Made by a program: the position numbers and the translations under genes
The notes under the pieces: model-generated
Told to the model about the DNA's origin: nothing
The model's database searches: none
Seen by the model: the letters and a program-made list of their open reading frames with translations, nothing else
Shown: positions 1-7,923 of the stretch, piece by piece
How the letters are laid out: each line of letters begins with the position of its first letter
Position numbering within the stretch: the first letter of the stretch is position 1
DNA from: K23-9 sp049680365
Lineage (GTDB): Bacteria; Planctomycetota; Planctomycetia; Pirellulales; Pirellulaceae
Direction of reading: 5' to 3'
DNA: 28,626 nt
Assembly: GCA_049680365.1 (NCBI GenBank)
Contig: JBAUHQ010000280.1
Span: 1-28,626, forward strand

Positions 1-1
1 C

Positions 2-106
2 GACGTTGACTTAGAACTGCTTCGTCGCCACCGCGAACGTGGTAGCGTTACGAACTGGAAAGACCGCCGCACCGATCTGTACGAAGTATCCTATTTGAAA
101 GATTGA
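2..106 (+). CDS. C-terminal end of a truncated gene, possibly a carbon-nitrogen hydrolase
   Basis: Only the last 34 codons are present, ending with TGA at 104-106; the 5' end lies outside the window. The reading frame is open from base 2. The tail reads DVDLELLRRHRERGSVTNWK followed by DRRTDLYEVSYLKD. A tail with a 'D-L-x-x-L-R' helix followed by 'x-D-R-R-x-D-L-Y' resembles the C-terminus of nitrilase-superfamily amidohydrolases such as N-carbamoylputrescine amidase, where this segment closes the active-site sandwich. The catalytic Glu-Lys-Cys residues cannot be seen here, so the family is a guess from a short stretch. The zinc-finger gene begins 57 bases downstream on the same strand and could be co-transcribed. 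Confidence 0.4.
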   Translation, partial: DVDLELLRRHRERGSVTNWKDRRTDLYEVSYLKD

Positions 107-163
107 CCTCGCTGCGAAGACTAGCTATTGCGAATTACCCCATCGACTACGAAGGCATCCCAG

Positions 164-496
164 ATGACCAACGACGCCAACGACGCCAACCACGACTCCG
201 TTCGCGAAGAACTGCAATTAAGACTTGACCAACTGACGAAGCGTGCCGAAGGCATTGACTCTCAACTCAGTGAGCCAGTTAATGCGGATTGGGAAGAACG
301 AGCGACTGAGTCGGAGGGCGATGAGGTGCTGGCGTCTTTGGGAAACATCGCGGTGAAAGAAATATCTGACATCCGCGATGCGCTCGCCCGTATCGAAAAG
401 GGCACCTATGGGACTTGTTCGCGTTGTAAGCAAGCGATCCCAGCCGAACGCCTTGAAGCGATCCCGTTTGCAAAGACATGCACGACGTGTCGCTGA
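164..496 (+). CDS. DksA/TraR-family C4 zinc-finger protein
   Basis: A 110-residue protein with a charged N-terminal helical half and a C-terminal zinc finger, C-S-R-C followed by C-T-T-C at the extreme end, the arrangement of the dksA_traR finger. Family members bind the RNA polymerase secondary channel or act as small transcription regulators; DksA itself is about 150 residues, so this is one of the shorter TraR/YbiI-like forms. The acidic coiled-coil tip of true DksA (D-x-x-D-x-A) is not clearly seen, so ppGpp-linked function should not be assumed. I chose ATG 164 because GAAGG lies eight bases before it; the frame is open upstream to a TTG at 128, which would add 12 unremarkable residues. 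The N-terminus repeats N-D-A-N. Family call is firm, role is inferred. Confidence 0.85.
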   Translation: MTNDANDANHDSVREELQLRLDQLTKRAEGIDSQLSEPVNADWEERATESEGDEVLASLGNIAVKEISDIRDALARIEKGTYGTCSRCKQAIPAERLEAIPFAKTCTTCR

Positions 497-796
497 CTCT
501 CGCGATGACCTGTGATCCCGCCTAACGAAAGCTGCGTGCGGCCAAGGACTCTTACCTAAATGGCACATCCGCAGCATTGGGCATGGTTTTACGGCATTGA
601 GCCAATCGCATAAGTTAATGTCCCGTAGTTTGCTTACCATGCTGTATCGCCGTATGTATTCTGCCACAGCTTAATTTTCACGTAGCCGGAGTCACCAGCA
701 CTTTGGATCGCATCCGAAAATGGAGCTGACATAAATCACTCCTGTCAATGACTTTCGACGTTTTGCTCCATAATTCCTCCTTTCAAGTTGCAACAA
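497..796. other. Intergenic stretch, no gene seen
   Basis: Three hundred bases between the zinc-finger gene and the RimK-like gene. Short frames here look like chance. A weak promoter-like pair TTGCTT (630-635) and TATGTA (653-658), 17 bases apart, faces the rimK-like gene but would give a leader of about 130 bases. A loose stem (TGCGG/CCGCA) can be drawn in the first half. Nothing here is strong enough to call as a separate feature. Confidence 0.4.
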
Positions 797-2017
797 ATGA
801 AACTCGGTATCCTCTCCACCGCCCCCAATTGTTACAGCACTCGACGAATGATGGATGCCGCGAAAGCGCGCGGCCACAAACCGTCGGTAATCAATACACT
901 GAAATGCTCGATCGACCTGCAATCCGGTAAGCCTGATCTTTACTACAAAGGCAAGCCGTTAAAGGATTTCGACGCCATCATTCCTCGAATTGGTGCCAGC
1001 ATTACCTACTTTGGTACCGCGGTCGTTCGCCAACTGGAGCAAATGAACGTCTTTGTGGCCAACAGTTCCGCCGGAATTGCCAATAGTCGCGACAAATTGC
1101 GTAGCATGCAAATTCTAAGTCGTCACCACATCGGCATGCCACGCACTACGTTCGTCCGCGACCGATCGGACGTCATCCCAGCGATCGAACGAATTGGCGG
1201 CTCGCCTGTCATCATCAAGTTGCTCGAAGGCACGCAAGGTGTCGGCGTGATCTTGGCGGACAGCATCAAGATCGCCGAAGCGATCATCGAAACATTGCAA
1301 ACTGCCAAACAGAACGTTTTGGTTCAGGGCTTCGTCGCGGAAAGCAAAGGGCGCGATGTTCGTGCCTTCGTCATTGGCGATCAGGTGATCGGCGCGATGC
1401 GAAGGGTTGCACAGGGCGATGAATTCAGAAGCAATGTCCATCGCGGCGGAAGGGTCGAAAAGATTGAACTTGACGACCAGTATCGCGAGACAGCAATTCG
1501 CGCCGCGCAAATCATGGGACTTCGAGTCGCAGGGGTCGACATGCTGGAAGGCAAGAACGGCCCGCAAGTCATGGAAGTCAATAGCTCACCAGGCCTAGAA
1601 GGTATCGAAGCGGCGACGCAAAGTGATATTGCTGGTTCGATCATTGACTATTGTGCCGCCCACATCGACTTCCCCGAGATGGATGTGCGGCAAAAGCTGA
1701 CTGTCAGCAGAGGCTACAACGTTTCCGAATTGGTGGTTCCTGAAGGTTCGCATTTTGTTGGCATGACCATCACCGCAGCTGCCTTTGCAGAACAAGACAT
1801 CAACGTATTGACCCTGTACCGAGGCAAAACGGTGATCCCCAACCCCAAGGCATCGCGTGTTCTCGAGGCGGGCGACCGACTGCTTTGCTTCGGCAAACAG
1901 GAAGCAATGAAATCCATGGTGCCAAAGAAAACTCGCAAGCAACGCGCCCCAGAGCCACAGCATCTTGAGCCCGAAATGGTTGCACACGCGAACGCTCATC
2001 CGGTGTACACAAAATGA
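797..2017 (+). CDS. rimK: RimK-type ATP-grasp glutamate ligase with C-terminal RCK_C-like domain
   Basis: The first ~290 residues align by eye with E. coli RimK, which adds glutamates to the C-terminus of ribosomal protein S6: MKLGILS start, IIPRIG (61-66), NSRDKLRSMQ (96-105), KLLEGTQGVGV (141-151), RSNVHRGG (211-218), and the metal/ATP ligands D248 and E260-V-N262 in VMEVNSSPGLEGIE. E. coli RimK is 300 residues; this protein is 406. Residues ~299-372 (SELVVPEGSHFVGMTI...VLEAGDRLLCFG) look like a TrkA-C/RCK_C domain, a small ligand-binding fold usually found on K+ channel regulators and transporters; the last ~30 residues are a Lys/Arg/Pro/His-rich tail. ATG 797 is preferred over TTG 788 because it matches the family start. 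The stop overlaps the next start by four bases (ATGA), implying translational coupling. Whether S6 is the substrate is not known; other RimK-like enzymes make peptides or other amides. Confidence 0.9.
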   Translation: MKLGILSTAPNCYSTRRMMDAAKARGHKPSVINTLKCSIDLQSGKPDLYYKGKPLKDFDAIIPRIGASITYFGTAVVRQLEQMNVFVANSSAGIANSRDKLRSMQILSRHHIGMPRTTFVRDRSDVIPAIERIGGSPVIIKLLEGTQGVGVILADSIKIAEAIIETLQTAKQNVLVQGFVAESKGRDVRAFVIGDQVIGAMRRVAQGDEFRSNVHRGGRVEKIELDDQYRETAIRAAQIMGLRVAGVDMLEGKNGPQVMEVNSSPGLEGIEAATQSDIAGSIIDYCAAHIDFPEMDVRQKLTVSRGYNVSELVVPEGSHFVGMTITAAAFAEQDINVLTLYRGKTVIPNPKASRVLEAGDRLLCFGKQEAMKSMVPKKTRKQRAPEPQHLEPEMVAHANAHPVYTK

Positions 2018-3093
2018 AGAACGGGAAGTCTCAGGATTGGTTTGGTGTTAATGTCAAACCCGGCCAAGCAGTCAGTACAGAACTGGTAATCTCCGAAAGC
2101 TACAGCAGTCGGGATGTTGTGATTCCTATTCGAGTGCGTCGAGGATTGAAAGACGGACCGACGGTTTTCGTGACTGCCGCGTTGCATGGGGACGAACTGA
2201 ACGGCACTGGCGCAATTCGTAGCATGCTTGCCGATTCTTCCTGGGAATTGGCTGCTGGTACGTTACTGATGGTGCCAGTGCTGAACGTCCTTGGTTTTGA
2301 ACGTCATTCACGCTACCTGCCCGATCGTCGCGATTTGAACCGTTGCTTTCCGGGCAATTCCACCGGCAGCATGGCATCGCGTTTGGCCAATGTGATCTTC
2401 GATTCCATCGTTCGTCGTTGCGACTATGGAATCGACTTGCACACAGCAGCAGTGCGCCGCACGAACTTTCCAAACTCCAGAGCCGACCTCGACAATCCGA
2501 CGTGTGCAAAACTTGCCGAAGCATTTGGCTCCGGCATCATTATGCATGGCAAAGGCCCGAAGGGATCGTTTCGCCGCGAAGCAACCGCCGCTGGCTGCCC
2601 GACGGTTGTCGTCGAAGGCGGAGAAGTTTGGAAAGTCGAATCCTCGGTCGCCGACTGCATGCTCCGTGGAGTTTTCAATGTGCTGAAGGAACTTCAGATG
2701 ATCAAGGGCGAAGCTGAAATCCCAAAATGTCAGGCAGTGATCCGGCAAACCAAGTGGATTCGTGCTGAGCGTGGGGGGTTCATGTCCATGCACGTCGCGC
2801 CCGGTGACAGCGTTGTCAAAGGACAAGTGATCGCGTCCAACAGCAATCTGTTGATGGAAGAGCAAAGTCGCTTGGAGGCTCCATTTTCAGGCATCGTGAT
2901 CGGCATGACCACGCTGCCAGCGGTCCAACCAGGCGAGCCCGTGATTCATATTGGCCGCTTAGCAAATCCGAAGGTCGCCAAGCGGCACGAACAGCATGTC
3001 GCGACGGACGAAATCCAGCGGACAGCACAGGAGCATTTGGCGACCAATATCCAAGTCACGGAGCCTACTGAATTGGGTGCGCCTCAACCGTGA
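2014..3093 (+). CDS. AstE/AspA-family zinc hydrolase (succinylglutamate desuccinylase/aspartoacylase-like)
   Basis: A 359-residue M14-like metallo-hydrolase. Zinc ligands are visible as H58-G-D-E61 and H143 in GIDLHTA; DLNR (107-110) is the substrate-binding Asn-Arg motif and E201/E204 in VVVEGGE hold the catalytic glutamate. The C-terminal ~120 residues form the beta-rich domain of the family (RAERGGFM...APGDSVVKGQVI), which resembles a biotinyl/lipoyl-like barrel. No signal peptide, so cytoplasmic. Such enzymes cleave N-acyl amino acids or amide-linked glutamate/aspartate derivatives. The gene overlaps the RimK-like ligase by four bases, so the pair may make and remove the same amide bond; pairing of RimK-type ligases with peptidases of this class is known from comparative genomics. 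The true substrate is not predictable. Its 3' end overlaps the convergent CorC-like gene by 10 bases. Confidence 0.88.
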   Translation: MKNGKSQDWFGVNVKPGQAVSTELVISESYSSRDVVIPIRVRRGLKDGPTVFVTAALHGDELNGTGAIRSMLADSSWELAAGTLLMVPVLNVLGFERHSRYLPDRRDLNRCFPGNSTGSMASRLANVIFDSIVRRCDYGIDLHTAAVRRTNFPNSRADLDNPTCAKLAEAFGSGIIMHGKGPKGSFRREATAAGCPTVVVEGGEVWKVESSVADCMLRGVFNVLKELQMIKGEAEIPKCQAVIRQTKWIRAERGGFMSMHVAPGDSVVKGQVIASNSNLLMEEQSRLEAPFSGIVIGMTTLPAVQPGEPVIHIGRLANPKVAKRHEQHVATDEIQRTAQEHLATNIQVTEPTELGAPQP

Positions 3094-4397
3094 TGTCGCT
3101 CGGGTTCAATGTCAACGTTGAACCGCACCTTGGTGGCGCTGTCGTTCTTGGTCTCTAGCACTTCGGCCATAGCTCCCTCCAATGAGATCTTGTCACCTTG
3201 CGATAAGATCTTTTGCGAATACTCCATCAACAAACCACTGACCGTATCGGCCTCGCTCGATTCGCCCAATGGAATACTAAGCCGTTGGCGTACTTCTTCG
3301 ATGGGAGTCGTTCCATTGACAATGAACTCCATTGGGCCTTCGGGAACGATATTCGGATCGGCATTGTCGAACTCATCGTCCACTTCGCCAACGATTCGTT
3401 CCAGCACGTTTTCTAAAGTCACCATGCCGGTAATCGTTCCGTATTCGTCAATGACAAACGCCATCAGTTGGTGGGTTGCTTGAAAGTGTCGCAAAACCTT
3501 GCTGATCGGCATGGTCTCGTGGACTTTCTTGGGCGGTCGCAGGATTGATCGAACGTCAAAGTTTGCGTCGCTCTCGGGTACCGTCAGCAAGTCTTTGATA
3601 TGAACGACACCCAACACTTTATCTAGCGATCCATCGCACACGGGATACCGCGTGTGCATCGTCGTACGAACAAGTTCACGTAGTGCAGCAACTGGCTGGT
3701 TGACATCAAAAAACGCAACGCTTCCACGCGGCAGCATCACTCTGCGGACAATCAAGTCATCGAACTCAAACACATTGTTGATCAATGAGTGCTCGTTGCG
3801 AGAGAGATTGCCGTGCACGTGCGCTTCACGCAGCAACGCTCGAATCTCTTCTTCCGTGTTCACCGTCTCATGTTCTGACGCACCTTGAATTCCTACCAAT
3901 CGCAGGAGGAATGAAGTGACGACGTTCAAGCAAATCAAGAACGGGTACAAAATCACATAGAAAAACTTCAGTGGAACGGCGCACCAAAGCAGCATCTTTT
4001 CGGGGCGACGGATGGCGAAGATTTTTGGAAATTGCTCGCCAACGACAAGATGCAATCCCGTGATGACCAAGAACGCAATGACGATTCCCGTGACGTGGAT
4101 GACGCTTTCATCGGTGATGCTAAACCATCCCAGCACGGGTCTGACCATCGCTGCAAACGCTGGCTCTCCAACCCAACCGAGTGCCAAAGAGGCCATCGTA
4201 ATTCCCAATTGGCACGCCGAGAGACTTTCGTCGAGACGTTTGGCAAGCCACTTCGCCGTACCCGCAAACGCCTTCCCTTCTTTGGCAAGTTGCTCGATGC
4301 GAGAGATCCGAACTTTGACCAACGAGAATTCGGCCGCGACGAAAAAGCCATTCAGAAGGATCAGGGCAATGGCAAGCCCAAGAAACAGAAGGGTCAT
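3084..4397 (-). CDS. CNNM/CorC (HlyC)-family membrane transporter with CBS pair
   Basis: A 437-residue inner-membrane protein of the hemolysin/CorC/CNNM type. Residues 1-170 are the DUF21 membrane domain: a hydrophobic start (LFLGLAIALILLNGFFVAAE), then ACQLGITMASLALGWVGEPA (61-80) and GLHLVVGEQFPK (114-125). Residues ~215-325 form a CBS pair (VRRVMLPR, then AFVIDEYGTITGMVTLENVLERIVGEV). Residues ~345-435 are the CorC_HlyC domain. Relatives export Mg2+ or are linked to Mg2+/Co2+ tolerance; the CBS module usually binds ATP-Mg. The conserved GE-x-x-PK motif is intact as GEQFPK. The gene runs opposite to its left neighbour with overlapping 3' ends and has a 413-base upstream gap, so it is probably transcribed alone. 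Transported ion not shown by sequence. Confidence 0.93.
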   Translation of the reverse strand: MTLLFLGLAIALILLNGFFVAAEFSLVKVRISRIEQLAKEGKAFAGTAKWLAKRLDESLSACQLGITMASLALGWVGEPAFAAMVRPVLGWFSITDESVIHVTGIVIAFLVITGLHLVVGEQFPKIFAIRRPEKMLLWCAVPLKFFYVILYPFLICLNVVTSFLLRLVGIQGASEHETVNTEEEIRALLREAHVHGNLSRNEHSLINNVFEFDDLIVRRVMLPRGSVAFFDVNQPVAALRELVRTTMHTRYPVCDGSLDKVLGVVHIKDLLTVPESDANFDVRSILRPPKKVHETMPISKVLRHFQATHQLMAFVIDEYGTITGMVTLENVLERIVGEVDDEFDNADPNIVPEGPMEFIVNGTTPIEEVRQRLSIPLGESSEADTVSGLLMEYSQKILSQGDKISLEGAMAEVLETKNDSATKVRFNVDIEPERHHG

Positions 4398-4810
4398 AAA
4401 ACGTGTTTAGAGAAGGCAGACAGAAGAAAGGGGCGTCAGGAAGTCGGGGCAGCCTTTTCAGGACACGCTATCGTAGCGGAGTGCCGGTGCATCCGCACTA
4501 CGTCAACGCAGGTTCGTGCAAACACAAGGCTCTTGAAATTCGCAGGCTTTATTGCTGAGCAGCCAGAACGCATGAGCAATTGGACGACTGGCACGACCAT
4601 CACACCGTCTGAATGAGTCTGCTTTCCTGCTGACAGCAGCATCGCCGAATATTTGGGACTCAATGTTCAGTCTTGATATGCGGCGGCGCAAACGGGTTCC
4701 ATGAATTGAATCTGCTGTGTTCTTTGATCACGGATCAGGAAGACATAAGGGGTGATCGGCAACAAACTCCTTCGCCGGCTCCGCATCGGCAGCTCAACCA
4801 CCCGCCAATA
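4398..4810. other. Intergenic stretch between two minus-strand genes; one hairpin, no gene
   Basis: This holds the presumed promoter of the CorC-like gene and the 3' flank of the sialidase gene. Short frames on both strands lack family motifs and run through the neighbouring genes. A bulged hairpin at 4472-4502 is described separately. No T-run terminator is visible after the sialidase stop. Confidence 0.5.
4472..4502. repeat. Bulged inverted repeat (possible intergenic palindromic element)
   Basis: CGTAG (4472-4476) pairs with CTACG (4498-4502), CGGA (4477-4480) with TCCG (4492-4495) and TGC (4482-4484) with GCA (4489-4491), leaving a CGGT loop, a one-base bulge and a two-base bulge. That is 12 pairs in 31 bases. 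There is no T-run, so it is not a classical terminator. It may be a dispersed genomic repeat or part of the CorC-like gene's leader. Confidence 0.45.
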
Positions 4811-6094
4811 TCATCGCCACATTTCTTTGACACCAAACGGAACAACACACCACGCGACCAAATTTTCTTTCGCAAAAACGCTGGTCGTCGATGGCTTTTG
4901 TTGAGCAGCAAGGGTGTATGGCTTTGTGAAATCGTCCATGCCGTTCGTCAATTGCGACAAGCTGAATCGCACAAACCGCACTTCCTTGTATCCTGGTTCA
5001 TAAAGCACACCGATTGTCCCGTCACTTAGGATCGTTATTTCGCTATAAGCCGATGGACCTGGGTCGATCACTTGGCCGCCGCTCCATGATTGACCATTGT
5101 CGTAACTAATCCGCATTGTCAAGTTCTTGCGTCCTTGGGCCGATGCTGCGTTGCAAAACAGTAACCGATCTTTTGCGTAGCCGTCCTGTGTGGATGTCAA
5201 CGTGATGATGCTGGCGTTGCAGCGAGGGTCGATAGGATGAAAGGGTTTCGTTGTCCACGTCTTTCCACCATCATCGGAGCGATGTTCAAAACGTTTGCCA
5301 ATTTCCTTGCGTGAATTAACCATCAGCGAATTGTCCGAAACCTGAACAAGTTTCGATTCGTCAGCAGGACTCAAGTCCGCAAACGCGGACCATGTCGCAC
5401 CGTGATCGGTACTCTTAAACAGCGTAATGCCTTTGCCCACGCGCACGTAGTTGTGCATCAACGTGCCATCACGAGTTTGAATGCCGCGGCCCGATGTGAC
5501 AAACTTAAAACTGAGCTTGAGATCTTCCGACGCGACTTGATCGGTGAAGTCAATCGGCTCGCCCCATGTCTTGCCGTGGTCGCGACTGCGATGCACGATA
5601 AATCGAAACTCTTTGTCGGACTTGTCTGCCGACATGAAGTTGTAAAAGCAAAATACATCGCCAGTGATTCGATCAACCAAAAGTGATGGATCGCTACAGC
5701 CGCCATCGTCGCGATTTTCCAATAGTTCGATTGGCGTCCACGTTTCACCATTGTCGCTGCTACGGCGAACGACGATGTCGATGGTGCGGTGATGCATCAA
5801 GTCCGCTGAACTTTTTCGACGCGCGTCACAGGCAGCGATCAAGTCACCGTTGGTCGCCGTTGCAATAGCGGGAATACGAAAAGTGTGTGTTTGGTTCTCA
5901 CCTGAAACAAAAAGTGCCTGACTGGATAGCGGCTGGAGGGTTTGCTGCTTTTTATCGCCGGCACTTTGTTTCGCGGCGGGATTTTCTGATTGGCCGATAC
6001 ACACGCTCGGACAAAGCGCGCCAGCGTATGCAAGCAGACCGCAAAGCACGGTGCCAAGTGGTTTGCTTGCTCGGAACGGCATTGTGGTTCTCAT
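4811..6094 (-). CDS. Secreted sialidase (exo-alpha-sialidase, GH33-like six-bladed propeller)
   Basis: A 427-residue exported sialidase-fold enzyme, expected to release terminal sialic acid from glycans in the periplasm or outside. Residues 1-34 look like a signal peptide. F-R-I-P-A-I at 72-77 supplies the first arginine (R73) of the sialidase triad. Five Asp-boxes (S-x-D-x-G-x-T/S-W) stand at 112-119, 170-177, 228-235, 273-280 and 330-337. A Tyr350-Ser-Glu region and LYE (364-366) match the site of the catalytic tyrosine. The last ~42 residues (after VRFSLSQL) run past the usual end of the propeller and may be an extension. Start: CAT at 6092-6094; a second Met (M5, 6082) is equally possible. 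The context (mutarotase-symporter, epimerase and O-acetylesterase within 12 kb) supports sialic acid as substrate, but some bacterial members cleave related sugars. Confidence 0.88.
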   Translation of the reverse strand: MRTTMPFRASKPLGTVLCGLLAYAGALCPSVCIGQSENPAAKQSAGDKKQQTLQPLSSQALFVSGENQTHTFRIPAIATATNGDLIAACDARRKSSADLMHHRTIDIVVRRSSDNGETWTPIELLENRDDGGCSDPSLLVDRITGDVFCFYNFMSADKSDKEFRFIVHRSRDHGKTWGEPIDFTDQVASEDLKLSFKFVTSGRGIQTRDGTLMHNYVRVGKGITLFKSTDHGATWSAFADLSPADESKLVQVSDNSLMVNSRKEIGKRFEHRSDDGGKTWTTKPFHPIDPRCNASIITLTSTQDGYAKDRLLFCNAASAQGRKNLTMRISYDNGQSWSGGQVIDPGPSAYSEITILSDGTIGVLYEPGYKEVRFVRFSLSQLTNGMDDFTKPYTLAAQQKPSTTSVFAKENLVAWCVVPFGVKEMWR

Positions 6095-6193
6095 GGGTAG
6101 ACATTGCGAATTGGTGATCGGACATCAGTGGGCAAACCGCATGACCTCCCGTGCAGAAACGCAAGTGCAGGCCTCCGCCACTGCGTCTGATTC

Positions 6194-6709
6194 TTACTTC
6201 AAAAAGAACTGGCTCAGGCTGGCGAAGAAGCCTTCGCGAACTTCTTCTGTTTCGCTGGCGGTTCGCTCGAAGAAAACTTCCAACGCTTTGATCTCGCCGT
6301 CGTCCAGCCAAACGCCACAGCAACTAGGACAGGTGTCAATCATGATTTGCGAACAGCCGCCATGTTCTCTGCGTTCCATTTGTTTGTCGCAACTGGGGCA
6401 ATTGACGAGTGGTTTTTGCTTGGCCAATGCTGCGGCATAGGCTTGCTCGACCAGATTAGGAAGCGCAGCAATTTCGCTGGTATAGTCTCGTTCGCTCGAC
6501 TCCTGGATTCGCTCCAGTTCTTTTTGGTCCAACCAGAGGCCACCACAAGAACCGCACTGATCGACGTTGATGTCGGCTTCGTATTTCGTCTGGACCAACT
6601 CATTGGAATCGATTGGACATTTCATCGGTGGGCGCTTTTGTGGAAATCGTGACTGGAATTGGGTTTCGATTGCATCATTCATCGACGCGTCCGAATTGTA
6701 AGTCGTCAT
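6194..6709 (-). CDS. Protein with two zf-TFIIB-type zinc ribbons
   Basis: A 171-residue cytoplasmic protein with two copies of the bacterial 'transcription factor zinc-finger' ribbon. Copy 1: M-K-C-P-I-D (C31, D34) paired with C52-G-S-C55-GGLWLD. Copy 2: C104-P-S-C107 paired with C127-P-S-C130-CGVWLDDGEI. The first knuckle of copy 1 has Asp in place of one Cys, a frequent variant. The C-terminal ~30 residues are amphipathic and end FFASLSQFFLK. The family is widespread and poorly characterised; no reaction can be assigned. I chose the ATG at 6707-6709; the frame stays open to 6892, but the extra 61 residues have no domain and would leave only 24 bases to the divergent SMP-30-like gene. It lies 99 bases upstream of the sialidase gene on the same strand and could be its operon partner. 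Confidence 0.8.
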   Translation of the reverse strand: MTTYNSDASMNDAIETQFQSRFPQKRPPMKCPIDSNELVQTKYEADINVDQCGSCGGLWLDQKELERIQESSERDYTSEIAALPNLVEQAYAAALAKQKPLVNCPSCDKQMERREHGGCSQIMIDTCPSCCGVWLDDGEIKALEVFFERTASETEEVREGFFASLSQFFLK

Positions 6710-6916
6710 GGGTCGACGTACCACCAAGCCATGCTTGAAAACGTTGGAGCTACGGGCTGCCACGTCAAAACCTCTTCTTGCAGCAGGTGTAAGAAATCCG
6801 GCAGAACAGGCTGCTTGGGCCGAGTGATTGAGTACAATATCGAATTGCCAGCTAGGTCGTTTGCATGACTTGCGGCAGCCATTCCCTACCATTCAAAAAT
6901 TCGATCAACGATCACC
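6710..6916. promoter_or_regulatory. Divergent promoter region between zf-TFIIB and SMP-30-like genes
   Basis: About 200 bases separate the two preferred starts. A good -10-like TACAAT lies at 6833-6838, facing the SMP-30-like gene, but no convincing -35 box is found at the right distance. No inverted repeat of note was seen. Confidence 0.3.
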
Positions 6917-7918
6917 ATGAAATCATCAGCAATTCAGAACGCTGCTTTTCTATTTCTTGCAAGCACGTTTGTCGCGCCGGCGTTTTGCCAAACACCAGCC
7001 ACGATTGGCCGGATTGATCGGATCGATGCCGAGCTAGATAAGTACATCGATGCTGACACGAAAGTCGAAGTGCTAGCCGGCGGATTTACATGGGCAGAAG
7101 GTCCTGTATGGGTTGGGGGTGACGGCGGCGGCTACTTGCTGTTTTCAGATATCCCCCGCAACAGTATTTTTCGTTGGACTCCGGCACGCGGCATCGAGCT
7201 GTTCTTGTCGCCCAGCGGATACACCGGCAACACTTACTACGGTCTGGAACCAGGCAGCAACGGTCTGGCGTTGGATGGCCAAGGACGCTTGACCGCATGC
7301 GAGCACGGTGACCGACGCGTTAGCGTGTTGACTCGTGGCGGTGGTAAACAAACGCTGGTCGACAGTTTTGAAGGGCGACGACTGAACAGCCCCAACGACT
7401 TGACGTTCGATTCTGCAGGTTCGATTTACTTCACGGATCCCATCTACGGATTACCCGAACGTGCCAATGATCCGCGACGTGAACTGGATTTCTGCGGTGT
7501 CTACCGACTGGCAGCCGACGGCAATTTGACTCTGCTGACGAAGCAAATGACGCGGCCCAACGGAATCGGCTTGTCGCCCGATGAAAAGACACTTTACGTT
7601 GCACAGAGCGATCCAGAGAATCCGGTCTGGATGTCGTTTCCGCTGAAAGACGACAAGACTCTGGGCGAAGGCAAAGTGATGTTGAATGCCAAAAAGTACA
7701 TGGAGGAATTGCCTGGTTTGCCAGATGGCTTGGCCGTCGGTCCGGACGGAACAATTTTCGGCAGCGGACCAGGGGCGATCTACGTCATTAAACCCGATGG
7801 CAAGTTGATTGGTCGATTGATTACAGGGGAACGAACCAGTAACTGTACGTTTAGCGAGGATAAAAAGACGCTTTACATTACGGCGGACAGTTACCTTTGC
7901 CGTGTGCAGTTGAAATAG
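6917..7918 (+). CDS. Secreted SMP-30/gluconolactonase-like six-bladed propeller
   Basis: A 333-residue exported lactonase-fold protein. Residues 1-24 form a signal peptide ending PAFC|QT; the cysteine at 24 does not sit in a convincing lipobox. The family's metal-binding residues are present: E61 in WAEGPVW, N160 in LNSPNDLTFD, a second Asn in RPNGIGLSPDE (N215) and D270 in LPDGLAVGPDG; GSNGLALD (113-120) is another typical strand. Family members hydrolyse sugar lactones such as gluconolactone, but many planctomycete paralogues are uncharacterised secreted enzymes. It lies between the sialidase and sulfatase genes but on the opposite strand, so co-transcription with them is impossible. Its stop is five bases from the stop of the convergent sulfatase gene, leaving no room for a separate terminator. 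Confidence 0.87.
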   Translation: MKSSAIQNAAFLFLASTFVAPAFCQTPATIGRIDRIDAELDKYIDADTKVEVLAGGFTWAEGPVWVGGDGGGYLLFSDIPRNSIFRWTPARGIELFLSPSGYTGNTYYGLEPGSNGLALDGQGRLTACEHGDRRVSVLTRGGGKQTLVDSFEGRRLNSPNDLTFDSAGSIYFTDPIYGLPERANDPRRELDFCGVYRLAADGNLTLLTKQMTRPNGIGLSPDEKTLYVAQSDPENPVWMSFPLKDDKTLGEGKVMLNAKKYMEELPGLPDGLAVGPDGTIFGSGPGAIYVIKPDGKLIGRLITGERTSNCTFSEDKKTLYITADSYLCRVQLK

Positions 7919-7923
7919 CGTTC

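Noticed and set aside
2308..2865. 185-codon minus-strand frame inside the AstE/AspA-like gene
   Set aside because: Antisense shadow of a gene with clear zinc-hydrolase motifs; Cys/His/Arg-rich composition typical of a wrong frame.
3084..3093. Ten-base overlap of convergent genes as a frameshift or annotation error
   Set aside because: Both stop codons are clear and both C-termini look normal; small tail-to-tail overlaps are common.
4032..4616. 194-codon plus-strand frame over the start of the CorC-like gene
   Set aside because: Mostly antisense to the DUF21 domain and very rich in Arg/Lys/Gln; no family features.
6833..6838. TACAAT as a promoter -10 for the SMP-30-like gene
   Set aside because: No acceptable -35 box at 16-18 bases; mentioned only as part of the divergent region.
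6710..6892. N-terminal extension of the zf-TFIIB protein
   Set aside because: No domain, and it would leave only 24 bases for two divergent promoters; the internal ATG at 6709 fits better.
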